64,000 bases of DNA from Micromonospora sp. WMMD961 (GTDB lineage: Bacteria; Actinomycetota; Actinomycetes; Mycobacteriales; Micromonosporaceae): contig NZ_JARUBJ010000002.1 of the NCBI RefSeq assembly GCF_029626145.1, positions 6,892,501 to 6,956,500 of the forward strand, given 5' to 3'. The position numbers and the translations under genes are program-made. Below, piece by piece: positions 44,677 to 52,929 of this stretch; position 1 is the stretch's first letter, and the number at the start of each line of letters is the position of its first letter. A model generated the notes under the pieces. It was not told the origin of the DNA, made no database searches, and saw only the letters and a list, made by a program, of their open reading frames with translations.

Positions 44677-45417
44677 TCAGGCGCTCCCGGTGGCGTCGGC
44701 GGGCCGGTGCCGGGCCGTGGCCTGCCGCCCGCGCCGCAACGGCCGGGGAGTGACCAGCCGTTCGACGCCGCCGAGGATCACCTCGGCCAACAGCGCCAAC
44801 CCGGCCACCAGGACACCGCCGGCCACGATCTGACCACCGCCGGCGGCGATACCGATGCCGAACCCGGTCCGGATGATCTGGCCGAGGCCACCACCGTTGA
44901 CGAACGACGCCAGCGCTGCGGTCGCGATCACCTGGACCGCGGCGGTCCGGAACCCGGCCGCCAGGTAGGGCACCGCGAGCGGCAGCTCGACGCGACGCAG
45001 CAACTGCCCGCCGGACAGGCCCATCCCCCGGGCCGCGTCGCGGGCCTCCGGGTCCACCTGCCGCACCCCGGTGTACGCGTTGGCGAGCAGCGGCGGGACG
45101 GCGAACACGGCCAGAGCCACCACGACCGGCGTACGTCCGAAGCCGCTGGCGAAGACCACCGGCAGGATGGTCAGCAGCGCCAGGGTGGGGATCGCCAGGG
45201 TGGCGTTGGACACCAACACCACCAGGCCACCGCCTCGGCCGAGGTGGCCGAGCCAGAGCCCGAGCGGCCAGGCCACCAGGCAGCCGAGCGTCACCGCGAG
45301 CGCCGAGATGGTCAGGTGCTCACCGAGGCGGTCCAGCATCCCACCGGGGTTGGTCCAGTTCAGTGGATCGTTCATCCAGACGATCGCCTGGCCGATCGGG
45401 TTCGCCGCGACGGTCAC
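44677..45417 (-). CDS. Osmoprotectant ABC transporter permease (second)
   Basis: A 246-residue permease with about six membrane spans. It carries the binding-protein-dependent transport signature near its second half (VDPEARDAARGMGLSGGQLL, the EAA loop contacting the ATPase), followed by RRVELPLAVPYLAAGFRTAA. The GTG at 45417 overlaps the stop of the first permease as GTGA. A 209-bp gap separates it from the binding-protein gene. With the first permease, the divergent ATPase and the lipoprotein it forms an OpuC/YehWXYZ-type importer for compatible solutes. Confidence 0.9.
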   Translation of the reverse strand: MTVAANPIGQAIVWMNDPLNWTNPGGMLDRLGEHLTISALAVTLGCLVAWPLGLWLGHLGRGGGLVVLVSNATLAIPTLALLTILPVVFASGFGRTPVVVALAVFAVPPLLANAYTGVRQVDPEARDAARGMGLSGGQLLRRVELPLAVPYLAAGFRTAAVQVIATAALASFVNGGGLGQIIRTGFGIGIAAGGGQIVAGGVLVAGLALLAEVILGGVERLVTPRPLRRGRQATARHRPADATGSA

Positions 45418-46100
45418 CGTGCCCTCCGGGTGGACCAGGGGGTCACCAGCCGGGCGACCAGGACGAGCAGCAGGTCGAGCAGGACCGCGAGCGCCACGCA
45501 GAGCAGCGCGGCGGTCATGATCTCGGCCTTGTAGAGGTTGTTCTGGAACCCCGCGAAGATCAACTGCCCGAGACCGCCATGCCCCACCAGCACCCCGACC
45601 GTGACCAACGCCACCGTCGAGACGGTGGCCAGCCGGACGCCGGTCACGATGCCCGGCAGGGCCAGCGGTAGGTCGATCCGGAACAACCGCCCCCACCGGC
45701 CGTACCCCATGCCCTCGGCAGCCTCGCCGACCTCCGGAGGCACCTGGTTGAGCCCGGCCACCGCGTTGCGCACGATCAGCAGCAACGCGTAGAGGACCAG
45801 CCCGACCAACACCGTGGTCGCACCGGTGCCCAGGTAGGGGGCGATGAACGCGAAGAGCGCCAACGACGGGATGGTGTACACCACCCCGCTGACGGCGAGG
45901 ATCGGACCGGCGAGCGGACGGAACCAGTACGCCAGAACGGACAACGGCAGGGCGATCAGCACCGCGATCAACACCGCGCGCCCGGTGAGGGAGGCGTGTT
46001 CGCGCACCGCGGCGAGGATCGTGTCAGAGTTGTCCCGCACGTACTGCCAGGAGAACCAGGGGTTACCCGGGTCGGCCCGGTAGCTCAGGCGGAAGGACAT
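45414..46100 (-). CDS. Osmoprotectant ABC transporter permease (first)
   Basis: A 228-residue permease with about six membrane spans. The EAA loop is PPEVGEAAEGMGYGRWGRLF, followed by RIDLPLALPGIVTGVRLATV. The start at 46100 begins MSFRLSYRADPGNPWFSWQY. It heads the minus-strand run (permease, permease, binding protein), while its ATPase gene runs in the opposite direction from almost the same point, so the two transcripts must share or overlap promoters. Confidence 0.9.
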   Translation of the reverse strand: MSFRLSYRADPGNPWFSWQYVRDNSDTILAAVREHASLTGRAVLIAVLIALPLSVLAYWFRPLAGPILAVSGVVYTIPSLALFAFIAPYLGTGATTVLVGLVLYALLLIVRNAVAGLNQVPPEVGEAAEGMGYGRWGRLFRIDLPLALPGIVTGVRLATVSTVALVTVGVLVGHGGLGQLIFAGFQNNLYKAEIMTAALLCVALAVLLDLLLVLVARLVTPWSTRRAR

Positions 46101-46129
46101 ACGTGGACGTTACCCCGGAGGCCGCCGAC

Positions 46130-47107
46130 GTGGCCGAATCCCCTCGTGCGGCGTCGATCTCCCTGCAGGGCATCCAGAAGAGCTATCCGAACGGCACCGA
46201 CGCCGTCCGGGATCTCAGCCTGGACGTCCGCGCCGGCGAGTTGGTGGTGCTGATCGGCCCGTCCGGCTGCGGCAAGTCGACGGTGCTCCGCATGATCAAT
46301 CGGTTGATCGAGCCGACCGCCGGCCGGATCATGCTCGGCGACGAGGACGTCACCGACGTCGACCCGGTGCGGCTCCGCCGCCGGATCGGGTACGTGATCC
46401 AGAACGTCGGCCTCTTTCCACACCAGACGGTCCGGGCCAACGTGGCCACCGTGCCGGGTCTGCTCCGCTGGCCCAAGGACCGGACCCGGGCCCGGGTCGA
46501 CGAACTGCTCGACCTGGTCGGGCTGGACCCGGCCCAGTTCGGCGGTCGCTACCCGAACGAGCTGTCCGGCGGCCAGCGACAGCGAGTCGGGGTGGCGCGT
46601 GCGCTCGCCGCCGACCCGGTGGTGCTGCTGATGGACGAGCCGTTCTCGGCCGTCGACCCGATCGCGCGGGCCCGCCTGCAGGAGGAGTTCCTCCGCCTGC
46701 AGGCCGAGGTCCGCAAGACGATCGTGCTGGTCACCCACGACCTCGACGAGGCCGTCCGGCTCGGCGACCGGATCGCGGTGCTCTCCGGGGGCGGGCACCT
46801 GGAGCAGTACGACACGCCGGCCGCCTTGCTCGGCGCGCCCGCCACCCCGTTCGTACGCGAGTTCGTCGGCGCCGACCGGGGCATTCGCCGGTTGGCGGTC
46901 ACCCCCCTGGACCGGGAGTCACTGGAGCCGGTGCCCGGCGACGCCGCCGCGGACCTGCCCACCGTCGCACTGGACGGCTCCGCGTACGACGCGCTGGCGG
47001 TGCTGCTCACCTCCGGGCGGGACCAGCTCGTGGTGACCGACGCGGGCCGACCGGTGGGCACGCTCACCCGTCAGCGCCTGCTCGACCTCGGCCGCCCGAC
47101 GAGCTGA
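46130..47107 (+). CDS. Osmoprotectant ABC transporter ATPase
   Basis: A 325-residue ATPase. Walker A is IGPSGCGKSTVLRMINRLIE, the signature is NELSGGQRQRVGVARALAAD, Walker B is VVLLMDEPFSAVDP and the H-loop is VLVTHDLDEAVRLGDRIAV. A C-terminal CBS-like extension of about 70 residues follows (VALDGSAYDALAVLLTSGRD, then VTDAGRPVGTLTRQRLLDL), typical of the ProV/OpuA subfamily, in which CBS modules sense ionic strength. I place the start at GTG 46130, which has GGAGG eight bases upstream; GTG 46103 lies 2 bp from the divergent start and has no such site. Confidence 0.92.
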   Translation: MAESPRAASISLQGIQKSYPNGTDAVRDLSLDVRAGELVVLIGPSGCGKSTVLRMINRLIEPTAGRIMLGDEDVTDVDPVRLRRRIGYVIQNVGLFPHQTVRANVATVPGLLRWPKDRTRARVDELLDLVGLDPAQFGGRYPNELSGGQRQRVGVARALAADPVVLLMDEPFSAVDPIARARLQEEFLRLQAEVRKTIVLVTHDLDEAVRLGDRIAVLSGGGHLEQYDTPAALLGAPATPFVREFVGADRGIRRLAVTPLDRESLEPVPGDAAADLPTVALDGSAYDALAVLLTSGRDQLVVTDAGRPVGTLTRQRLLDLGRPTS

Positions 47108-47167
47108 CCCGTCCCGGGCTTCGGAACGGCCGGCGTCGGCTTCGGGCCAGGCGCGGCCCGCTTCGGG

Positions 47168-47809
47168 CTAGGCGCGGCCGCCGAGGCTGGCGGTGCCGAT
47201 GATCCACCCGGTGAGGAAGCCGTAGCCGGCGCCGGTGCTGGCATCCTGCAGGGCACCCAGCAGCGACGGGCTCGGGCCGAGCAGCGCCGCGAGCACGGCG
47301 GCGAGCCCGGCGGCCAGCACGTACGCGGCCCAGCCGGAGAAGAACTGGCTGACCGAGCCGGGCACCCGGGCCACCTGGGCAGCGGGCAACAGGTAGAGCA
47401 GGCCCACCGCGAAGATCACCAGCAGCACGGCTCGCAGGTCGGCGGCGAACAAACCGCCGGCCTCCCCGTCCGCGTCGAGTCGCCAGGCCGGCCAGGCGAG
47501 CAGGCGCATGTAGAACGCGGCGGCCGACTCCGGATCGGTCTGGGTGGCGGCCCATCCGGTGAACGCCGGGCTGCCAGCGATGCCGACCAGCAGCAACACG
47601 GCGAGCGCGCCGGTGCCGGCCGCCGTGCCGTACCGGCCGACCGGGCCGGTACGGTGCAGGAGCGACGCGATACGCCCAGACCCCGAACCGGTCGCTCGGG
47701 CCGACCTGGGCTGCCCCGAGCGGCTCAGTGCTTCATCAGGTAGTCGATGAAGGCGGCCCGCAGCAGCGGCGCCGACTCCTCGTAACCGTGACCGGTCAGC
47801 TCCCGCCAC
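47168..47809 (-). CDS. Small multi-pass membrane protein
   Basis: A 213-codon frame; the real protein probably begins later. From about residue 58 on it has four hydrophobic spans (TGALAVLLLVGIAGSPAFT, LRAVLLVIFAVGLLYLLPAA, AAYVLAAGLAAVLAALLGPS and a shorter last span, GFLTGWIIGTASLG). The only standard start codon I can find upstream of the first span is ATG 47809, which overlaps the neighbouring gene by 85 bp, so the start is doubtful. No family recognised. Just downstream is a short direct repeat (GCTTCGGGCCAGGCGCGGC-like, twice, near 47140-47180). Confidence 0.55.
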   Translation of the reverse strand: MAGADRSRLRGVGAAAAGRLHRLPDEALSRSGQPRSARATGSGSGRIASLLHRTGPVGRYGTAAGTGALAVLLLVGIAGSPAFTGWAATQTDPESAAAFYMRLLAWPAWRLDADGEAGGLFAADLRAVLLVIFAVGLLYLLPAAQVARVPGSVSQFFSGWAAYVLAAGLAAVLAALLGPSPSLLGALQDASTGAGYGFLTGWIIGTASLGGRA

Positions 47810-48033
47810 AACGCGTTGGCCTCGTCGATGGTCGGGCCGATCGAGTTCGGCGCGCCGTCCAGGACCGTGGCCTCGTCCGCGTTCGGCAGATGGCGGATCA
47901 CCGACCAGTAGAACTTCACGTCGCGACGCTCCCGGGCCAGGGCGAACGCCCGCTCCCGCAGCTCCTCGGTGGGCAACGCGTCAAGCTCCTCGAACGAGGT
48001 TCCGCCGGGGGTGGCGGCAGGTGTGTCGGTCAT
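47725..48033 (-). CDS. Small conserved helical protein
   Basis: A 102-residue soluble protein. It begins MTDTPAATPGGTSFEELDAL and is mostly helical, with segments ELRERAFALARERRDVKFYW and NALWRELTGHGYEESAPLLR. No membrane span or motif. The arrangement suggests a small cytoplasmic protein conserved in Micromonosporaceae, but I do not recognise it. It overlaps or closely precedes the membrane-protein gene at 47168-47809 and is probably co-transcribed with it. Confidence 0.7.
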   Translation of the reverse strand: MTDTPAATPGGTSFEELDALPTEELRERAFALARERRDVKFYWSVIRHLPNADEATVLDGAPNSIGPTIDEANALWRELTGHGYEESAPLLRAAFIDYLMKH

Positions 48034-48091
48034 GCCGCCGAGCCTAACGGTCGAGATCAGCCCCGGCTCGGCGGACGCGACGCGACGCCTG

Positions 48092-49306
48092 TCACCGCTC
48101 GTCGGTGTCCCAGCGGCGCGGGCCGTCTTCCCAACGCGGATCCCGCCACGGGTCCACGGGTTGGGGCGCGGCGGGAGTCGGCAACGTCGGGGGCCAGTTG
48201 TCGACCGGCTGGGACTGCGGCATGGTCCAGCCGGTGCTGATCGTGCCGTCGCTCACCGGCTCGGGCTTGTCGATGCTGCCCGACCGTGGTCGCCCGAGCG
48301 TCTCGACCAGCCGGGTGACCAGCAGCCCGATGCCGAGCACGGCCCCACCGACCGCCCAGTTGCTCAGCGTCCAACCGCGCTCCGGCGCGTACGTCTGGAA
48401 GAGGGTCACCACACCGACCGCCAGCAGCGTGCCGAACACGCCGCCTCGACGGCCGTACGCGCTGGTGCCCGCGAGGAGGGTCACCCCCACCGCCAGTACC
48501 GTCCAGTCCAGCCCCGAGGTGGGCGCGACAAGTTCGGGGCCGTTGGCGGCGAGCAGCACGCCGGCGAGGGCCGCCAGCACGCTGGAACCAACCAACGCGA
48601 CAGCGGTGACCACGGCGGCCACCGTGCCCCGCCGACGGGCCGGGTCGGCGATCGGGCGGTACCTGCCGACCAGCCGCCGGATGGCCCGGATGGCACCGAA
48701 CAACCCGCCGAGGACGGCCACCGCGGCGAACCCGGCGAAGAGGTACCCGGCGCTGCGCCCAGGGTCGTAGTCGCCCTGCACCAGCACCGGTGCCGAACGC
48801 TGCTCGATGTACACCACCACCCCGGCCGCGCCGCCCAGACTGGCGGCCCAGCCCGGTACGTGCAGCACCACCACGACCAGCGCCAGCGCGAGCCCGCCCA
48901 GCGCGGCGACCGCCACGGCCGGGCCGACCGATGCCGGCAGACCCCGATCGCCCTGCTCGGCGTAGTGCAGGGCGGCGGCGACCGCGATCGGCCCCACGGC
49001 CAGGTTCGGCGCCGCCGTGCGCAGGCTCAGCCCGGCAGCCAGGGCGAGCAACCCCAACCCGACCGCGGCCACCAACAACGTGCGCAGGTTGCCGCCGCGC
49101 AGGGCGGCCGGATCGTCCTGCCAGAGCAGCCAGCCCAGGGTCGCCAGCCCGGCCAGCAGCAGGAACTCCCACCCCAGATGGACGCCGATCCGGTCCCGGC
49201 CGGGCTCACCATGGGTGGGGTCGTCGAAGACGTTCTCCAGCACGGCGACGGGCACCCCGGACGAGGGTTCCGCCGACCGTTCCCGGCCCACTTCTTCGTA
49301 CCCCAT
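48092..49306 (-). CDS. Orphan permease-like multi-pass membrane protein
   Basis: A 404-residue protein with about ten hydrophobic spans and a 60-residue Pro/Trp-rich cytoplasmic tail (MPQSQPVDNWPPTLPTPAA). The stretch LSLRTAAPNLAVGPIAVAAA resembles the conserved early segment of sugar-type ABC permeases (RbsC/branched-chain fold, usually N-x-D-L-S-V-G), and GPELVAPTSGLDWTVLAVGV with GTSAYGRRGGVFGTLLAVGV fits its second half. No ATPase or binding-protein gene is adjacent, so it may be a degenerate or repurposed permease. The start follows GGGGAGG. Confidence 0.72.
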   Translation of the reverse strand: MGYEEVGRERSAEPSSGVPVAVLENVFDDPTHGEPGRDRIGVHLGWEFLLLAGLATLGWLLWQDDPAALRGGNLRTLLVAAVGLGLLALAAGLSLRTAAPNLAVGPIAVAAALHYAEQGDRGLPASVGPAVAVAALGGLALALVVVVLHVPGWAASLGGAAGVVVYIEQRSAPVLVQGDYDPGRSAGYLFAGFAAVAVLGGLFGAIRAIRRLVGRYRPIADPARRRGTVAAVVTAVALVGSSVLAALAGVLLAANGPELVAPTSGLDWTVLAVGVTLLAGTSAYGRRGGVFGTLLAVGVVTLFQTYAPERGWTLSNWAVGGAVLGIGLLVTRLVETLGRPRSGSIDKPEPVSDGTISTGWTMPQSQPVDNWPPTLPTPAAPQPVDPWRDPRWEDGPRRWDTDER

Positions 49307-49423
49307 GACGCGCCTCCCCAGTGGCCGGCCGTCCCGGTCCGGCGCGCGGACGAACCGTGGGTGGCCCTTGCTCCCCGATCGCAGGCACCGTACCCGCGCC
49401 CGCAGCCGGGCGTAACCCCCTGC

Positions 49424-49963
49424 TCAGCGCTGACCGGGGCGGCTGTCCCGTGGGTCCTGCTCGCGGTCGTCGTCCGGGCGCTCCGGCACCCGGCAGGCGC
49501 GCTCCAACCACAGCGCGGCACCGACCAGGGCCAGCGAGGCGAGCAGGCCACCGCCCGCAGCCGGGCGGTCGTCCAGCGCGGCGCGGGTGGTCTCCACGAA
49601 GAGCCATCCGGTGAGCCCCGCGTAGAAACCGGCGAAGATGGCCGCAGCCAGTGCCGACGCCTTGGCCAGCACCACGAAACGGGCGACCAGCAGCGGGTTC
49701 ACCGGGTCCCGGCCGGGCTTGCGCTCGATCCGGCCCCGGGTGTTGATCGCGGCGTACGCCTCGAGCACGGCCAACCCGGCCAGCGTCACCACCGGCAGCC
49801 AGGGCAGCCGGGGAATGCCGCTGTAGTAGAGGGTGCTGATCAGCAGCCAGGCCACCGCCGCCGCGCCCAGGGCGGCCACGACGAGAGTCGAGATCCGGGT
49901 GGGGCCCATTCGGGACCGATCCGGGCCCGATCCGCCCGGTGGTGGGGACTTCGCCTGCGTCAT
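49424..49963 (-). CDS. DUF3180 membrane protein
   Basis: A 179-residue protein with four membrane spans (ISTLVVAALGAAAVAWLLIS, LPWLPVVTLAGLAVLEAYAA, ASALAAAIFAGFYAGLTGWL, LLASLALVGAALWLERA) and the family segment NTRGRIERKPGRDPVNPLLV between spans 2 and 3. DUF3180 genes almost always lie directly after folK in actinobacteria, as here, 19 bp away. Function unknown; the constant neighbourhood suggests a link to the folate operon or simply a conserved gene order. Confidence 0.85.
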   Translation of the reverse strand: MTQAKSPPPGGSGPDRSRMGPTRISTLVVAALGAAAVAWLLISTLYYSGIPRLPWLPVVTLAGLAVLEAYAAINTRGRIERKPGRDPVNPLLVARFVVLAKASALAAAIFAGFYAGLTGWLFVETTRAALDDRPAAGGGLLASLALVGAALWLERACRVPERPDDDREQDPRDSRPGQR

Positions 49964-49982
49964 GCCGGACGGCTCCGCTCGG

Positions 49983-50510
49983 TCATGCCGTCGACTCTAA
50001 CGCCAACTCCGGCCGCGGACGCAGTTCCAGCGCCTCCTCCGCCGCCGGACCGGTGGTCAACAGGTCGGTCAGCCAGCCGTGGCCGGGCAGCCGACCGTAC
50101 GGCTGGATGTCGATCCACGGTCGCAACACGAAGGCGCGCAGGTGCGCTCGCGGATGCGGCAGGGTCAGCTCCGGGTCGTCGCTGAGCACGGGCTCGTCGT
50201 CGTCACCCCAGACGGCGATCACGTCCACGTCGAGGGTGCGCGGCCCGAACCGCCGCTGCGGGTCACGCACGCGCCCGGCCGCGCGCTCCGCGTCGCGGGC
50301 CCGCTCCAGCCAGTCGCGGGGGGTCGCCGTCGTGTCCTGGACCAGCACCACCGCGTTGAGGTACGCGGGCTGGTCGGCATCGCCCCACGGTGGAGTCTCG
50401 TACACCCCGGAGAGCACGAGTACGGCGTCGCCGAGCGTGGCGACAGCCGTGCGCAGGTGCTCCAGACGGTCGCCCAGGTTGCTGCCCAGCGACAAGACTG
50501 CCCTGGTCAC
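49983..50510 (-). CDS. folK: 2-amino-4-hydroxy-6-hydroxymethyldihydropteridine pyrophosphokinase
   Basis: A 175-residue HPPK of folate synthesis. Key segments are VLSLGSNLGDRLEHLRTAV at the N-terminus, VYETPPWGDADQPAYLNAV and the catalytic block RRFGPRTLDVDVIAVWGDDD with the metal-binding Asp residues. The GTG at 50510 overlaps the folB stop (GTGA). Length and motifs are normal. Confidence 0.95.
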   Translation of the reverse strand: MTRAVLSLGSNLGDRLEHLRTAVATLGDAVLVLSGVYETPPWGDADQPAYLNAVVLVQDTTATPRDWLERARDAERAAGRVRDPQRRFGPRTLDVDVIAVWGDDDEPVLSDDPELTLPHPRAHLRAFVLRPWIDIQPYGRLPGHGWLTDLLTTGPAAEEALELRPRPELALESTA

Positions 50511-50875
50511 CGGGCACGCGTCCGGGTCATGGTGACGGCCACGTCGGTGAAGGTGTGCGGCACCGGGGCCTCCGGTTTGTGCACGGTGATCGTGGCGACG
50601 GCGACCCGCTCGTCGGCCAGGCAGACGGTGAGGAGCCGGTCCGCGAGAGTCTCGATCAGGTTGACCGGTTCACCGGTCACCACCGCGACCAGGCGTTCGG
50701 CCAACTCACCGTAGTGGACGGTGTCGCTGACGTCATCGCTGGCGGCGGCCGGTGCCAGGTCCAACTCCAGGACGGCGTCGACCACGAAGTCCTGCCCCTG
50801 CGCCCGCTCGAAGTCGTACACCCCGTGCCGGCCACGGGCCCGCAGGCCGGTCAGCTGGATCCGGTCCGTGGTCAT
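50507..50875 (-). CDS. folB: Dihydroneopterin aldolase
   Basis: A 122-residue enzyme producing 6-hydroxymethyl-dihydropterin. It begins TTDRIQLTGLRARGRHGVYD; the substrate segment around VHYGELAERLVAVVTGEPVN and the ending ITVHKPEAPVPHTFTDVAV are typical. It overlaps both folP (ATGA) and folK (GTGA), so the three are translated as a coupled unit. Confidence 0.95.
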   Translation of the reverse strand: MTTDRIQLTGLRARGRHGVYDFERAQGQDFVVDAVLELDLAPAAASDDVSDTVHYGELAERLVAVVTGEPVNLIETLADRLLTVCLADERVAVATITVHKPEAPVPHTFTDVAVTMTRTRAR

Positions 50876-51882
50876 CGCCGCACCTTCTGCCCCTGGGTCT
50901 CTTGCCCCTCGATCTCTCGCGCCTGGACCTCTCGCGCTCGGGCCGCGCGCTCCTGGCCGGCTTTGTCCTGGCCGGCTTTGTCCTGGCCCGCTTCGTCCTG
51001 GCCGGCTTCGTCCTGGCCGGCTTTGTCCTGGCCGTGACGCGTGGGGGTGAGGCGTGGGCTGCCGGTCGCGGCCCAGACGGCGAGCGCGTCGGTGGTGGCC
51101 CGCACGTCGTGCACGCGTACGCCCCAGGCGCCGGCGGCGACCGCCAGGACACTGGTGGCCACGGTGGCCGCCTCCCGCTGGGCGGTCGGCCGTGGCGTGC
51201 CGTCCGGGGCGGCGAGCAGTCCGCCGAGGTACGACTTGCGGCTGGCGCCGAAGAGCAGCGGGTAGCCGAGGTCCAGCAGCTCCGGCAGTCGGGCGCTGAG
51301 CTCCCAGTTGTGCGCGGCCGTCTTGGCGAAGCCGAGGCCGGGGTCGACGACGAGGCGTTCGGCGGCCACCCCGGCGGCCAGCGCCGCGTCGACGCGTTGG
51401 GCCAACTCGGCTCGCACGTCGGCCACCACGTCGGAGTAGGTGGCCAGCTCACGCATCTGACGGGAGTGGCCCCGCCAGTGCATCAACACCCAGGGACAGT
51501 CGGCGTCCCGGACCACGTGGGCCATGTCCGGGTCGGCGAGCCCGCCGGACACATCGTTGACCACAGTCGCCCCGGCGGCCAGAGCAGCCTCCGCCACCCG
51601 GGCTCGGCTGGTGTCGATGCTGACGACGACGCCGGCGGCGGTCAGCTCGCGGATGACCGGCAACACCCGCTCGACCTCGGTCGCGGCGTCGATCCGTTCG
51701 GCGCCCGGACGGGTCGACTCGCCGCCGACGTCCACCAGGTGCGCACCGGCGTCGCGCAGACGGACGCCGTGTCCGACGGCAGCGTCGAGGTCGGCGTACC
51801 GTCCGCCGTCGGAGAAGGAGTCCGGCGTGACGTTGAGGACGCCCATCACCACCGGGCCCGGAGCCCGCACCAGATCGGTCAC
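50872..51882 (-). CDS. folP: Dihydropteroate synthase with a pentapeptide-repeat tail
   Basis: A 336-residue enzyme joining the pterin to p-aminobenzoate, the sulphonamide target. The core is complete: VMGVLNVTPDSFSDGGRYAD, DVGGESTRPGAE, NDVSGGLADPDMA, VVDPGLGFAKTAAHNWELSA and GASRKSYLGGLL. The GTG at 51882 precedes the conserved core by a short lead. Oddity: after the core (about residue 282) a 50-residue hydrophilic tail of AGQDK/AGQDE units follows, coded by a 15-bp tandem repeat, then Arg/Glu/Gln-rich residues. Family members normally end near residue 280. Confidence 0.94.
   Translation of the reverse strand: MTDLVRAPGPVVMGVLNVTPDSFSDGGRYADLDAAVGHGVRLRDAGAHLVDVGGESTRPGAERIDAATEVERVLPVIRELTAAGVVVSIDTSRARVAEAALAAGATVVNDVSGGLADPDMAHVVRDADCPWVLMHWRGHSRQMRELATYSDVVADVRAELAQRVDAALAAGVAAERLVVDPGLGFAKTAAHNWELSARLPELLDLGYPLLFGASRKSYLGGLLAAPDGTPRPTAQREAATVATSVLAVAAGAWGVRVHDVRATTDALAVWAATGSPRLTPTRHGQDKAGQDEAGQDEAGQDKAGQDKAGQERAARAREVQAREIEGQETQGQKVRR
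50951..51033 (-). repeat. 15-bp tandem repeat at the 3' end of folP
   Basis: Five and a half units of 15 bp on the plus strand (TCCTGGCCGGCTTTG, with T/C and G/C changes in units 3 and 4) at 50951-51033. Translated on the minus strand they give Ala-Gly-Gln-Asp-Lys/Glu repeats. A looser version of the same Gln/Glu/Arg pattern continues to the stop at 50872. Confidence 0.92.
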
Positions 51883-52238
51883 GACTAGACGGTACCGGTC
51901 GCGGCAGCGGTGCCCGCCGACGCGGGTCGACCTCGCACCACCACCCCTGACGTGCTCATTGGAACAGGTGTACGATCGGTCATTCGGGCAGCATCGGGCA
52001 GGCCCTTCGCGGCTTGTCGCAATCCGGGGCGGCCCGTACGCTTTGGAATTGGCCAGCATCGAGATGGCGAAGCTTGGAGGGAGGGCCGAAGCGGGGGAAA
52101 ACCGCCCAAACCTCGCCACGCTCTGTGGTGAGTAACGAACACAGGGTCAAGAACGCTGCGCCCTGTGGAGCACTTTTCCCGCCAGGCTCGCCTATTGCAC
52201 CGCAGCGGCACCGCCGGCCGCGCTATGGGGAGGTTCCA
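51883..52238. promoter_or_regulatory. Divergent region between folP and the T4SS-like cluster
   Basis: A 356-bp gap, less GC-rich in parts than its surroundings (for example GCTTTGGAATTGGCCAGC near 52040). It must hold promoters for folP (minus) and for the cluster beginning at 52239 (plus). No RNA gene or convincing palindrome was found; a GGGGAGG ribosome site at 52228 serves the first cluster gene. Confidence 0.45.
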
Positions 52239-52553
52239 GTGATCGCCTTCGAGCTCATGGAGACGGCGTCGTCCGGCGTCGCCCACGCGCTCTCCACCCT
52301 GGCGTCGGCTCCGCTCGCCGAGCCGGCACCGAAGGGGATCGACACCAACAGTGTCGTCACCTTCTTCGCCAGCAAGATCGCGCCGATCCTGCTCGCCGTC
52401 CTCGGCGTCATCTTCATCGGTCGTGCCAGCCGGGGCGAGATCTCCAAGGTGCTGACCAGCTCGGCGATCGCCATCGTCGGCCTCGCCTTCATCGCCGGCG
52501 CGGCAACGCTCTTCTTCGTCGGCGATTACCTGATCGACCTGATCTTCGAATAG
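52239..52553 (+). CDS. VirB2-like small membrane protein
   Basis: A 104-residue protein with a GTG start after GGGGAGGTTCC. The N-terminal 40 residues are Ala/Ser/Pro-rich, followed by two membrane spans (FASKIAPILLAVLGVIFIG and SSAIAIVGLAFIAGAATLFF) with a short basic loop GRASRGEISK between them. Two spans around a charged loop, at the start of a cluster with a VirB4-type ATPase, is the layout of VirB2/TrbC pilin-like subunits. Sequence similarity cannot be judged by eye; the call rests on topology and position. Confidence 0.6.
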   Translation: MIAFELMETASSGVAHALSTLASAPLAEPAPKGIDTNSVVTFFASKIAPILLAVLGVIFIGRASRGEISKVLTSSAIAIVGLAFIAGAATLFFVGDYLIDLIFE

Positions 52554-52566
52554 GCGCGTTCACCAG

Positions 52567-52929
52567 ATGCGGCTGCGCACCGACGACGACATCTACCGGG
52601 CCCGCCTGGTCTACCTCGGGCCGCCCGGTTACACCCTTCCGGTCCACCTGCCCTACGCCCAGTACGGGCTCTTCATGCTGCTGGTCCCCCTCTACATGTT
52701 CATCCACTGGCTGTTCACGTTGACGGTCGAGCTCTTCCCGGCCTGGGAGATCGCGCTCGCCATCGTGACCACGTCGTTCATCTTCCGGCACGTCGACCCC
52801 GATCGACCGGCGCGGGTGGTCATCCGCACCGCGCTGACCGACTGGCGACGCACCCGGGAGCCGGCGGTCGAGCAGCGCGATCCGCGCCTGGTCGGCAGCC
52901 GGATCAGGATTCGGGAGGAGCTGGCATGA
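52567..52929 (+). CDS. VirB3/PrgI-like membrane protein
   Basis: A 120-residue protein with two membrane spans close together (QYGLFMLLVPLYMFIHWLF and FPAWEIALAIVTTSFIF) and a basic C-terminal tail (VVIRTALTDWRRTREPAVEQ). Small two-span proteins directly before the VirB4 ATPase are VirB3 or PrgI homologues in Gram-positive conjugation systems. It lies 13 bp after the VirB2-like gene, and its stop overlaps the next small ORF as ATGA. Confidence 0.6.
   Translation: MRLRTDDDIYRARLVYLGPPGYTLPVHLPYAQYGLFMLLVPLYMFIHWLFTLTVELFPAWEIALAIVTTSFIFRHVDPDRPARVVIRTALTDWRRTREPAVEQRDPRLVGSRIRIREELA

Noticed and set aside
44452..45534. Long plus-strand open frame opposite the transporter genes
   Set aside because: It is antisense to the permeases and binding protein, has no membrane or family pattern, and shows the Arg/Gly/Pro/Gln composition typical of shadow frames in high-GC DNA.
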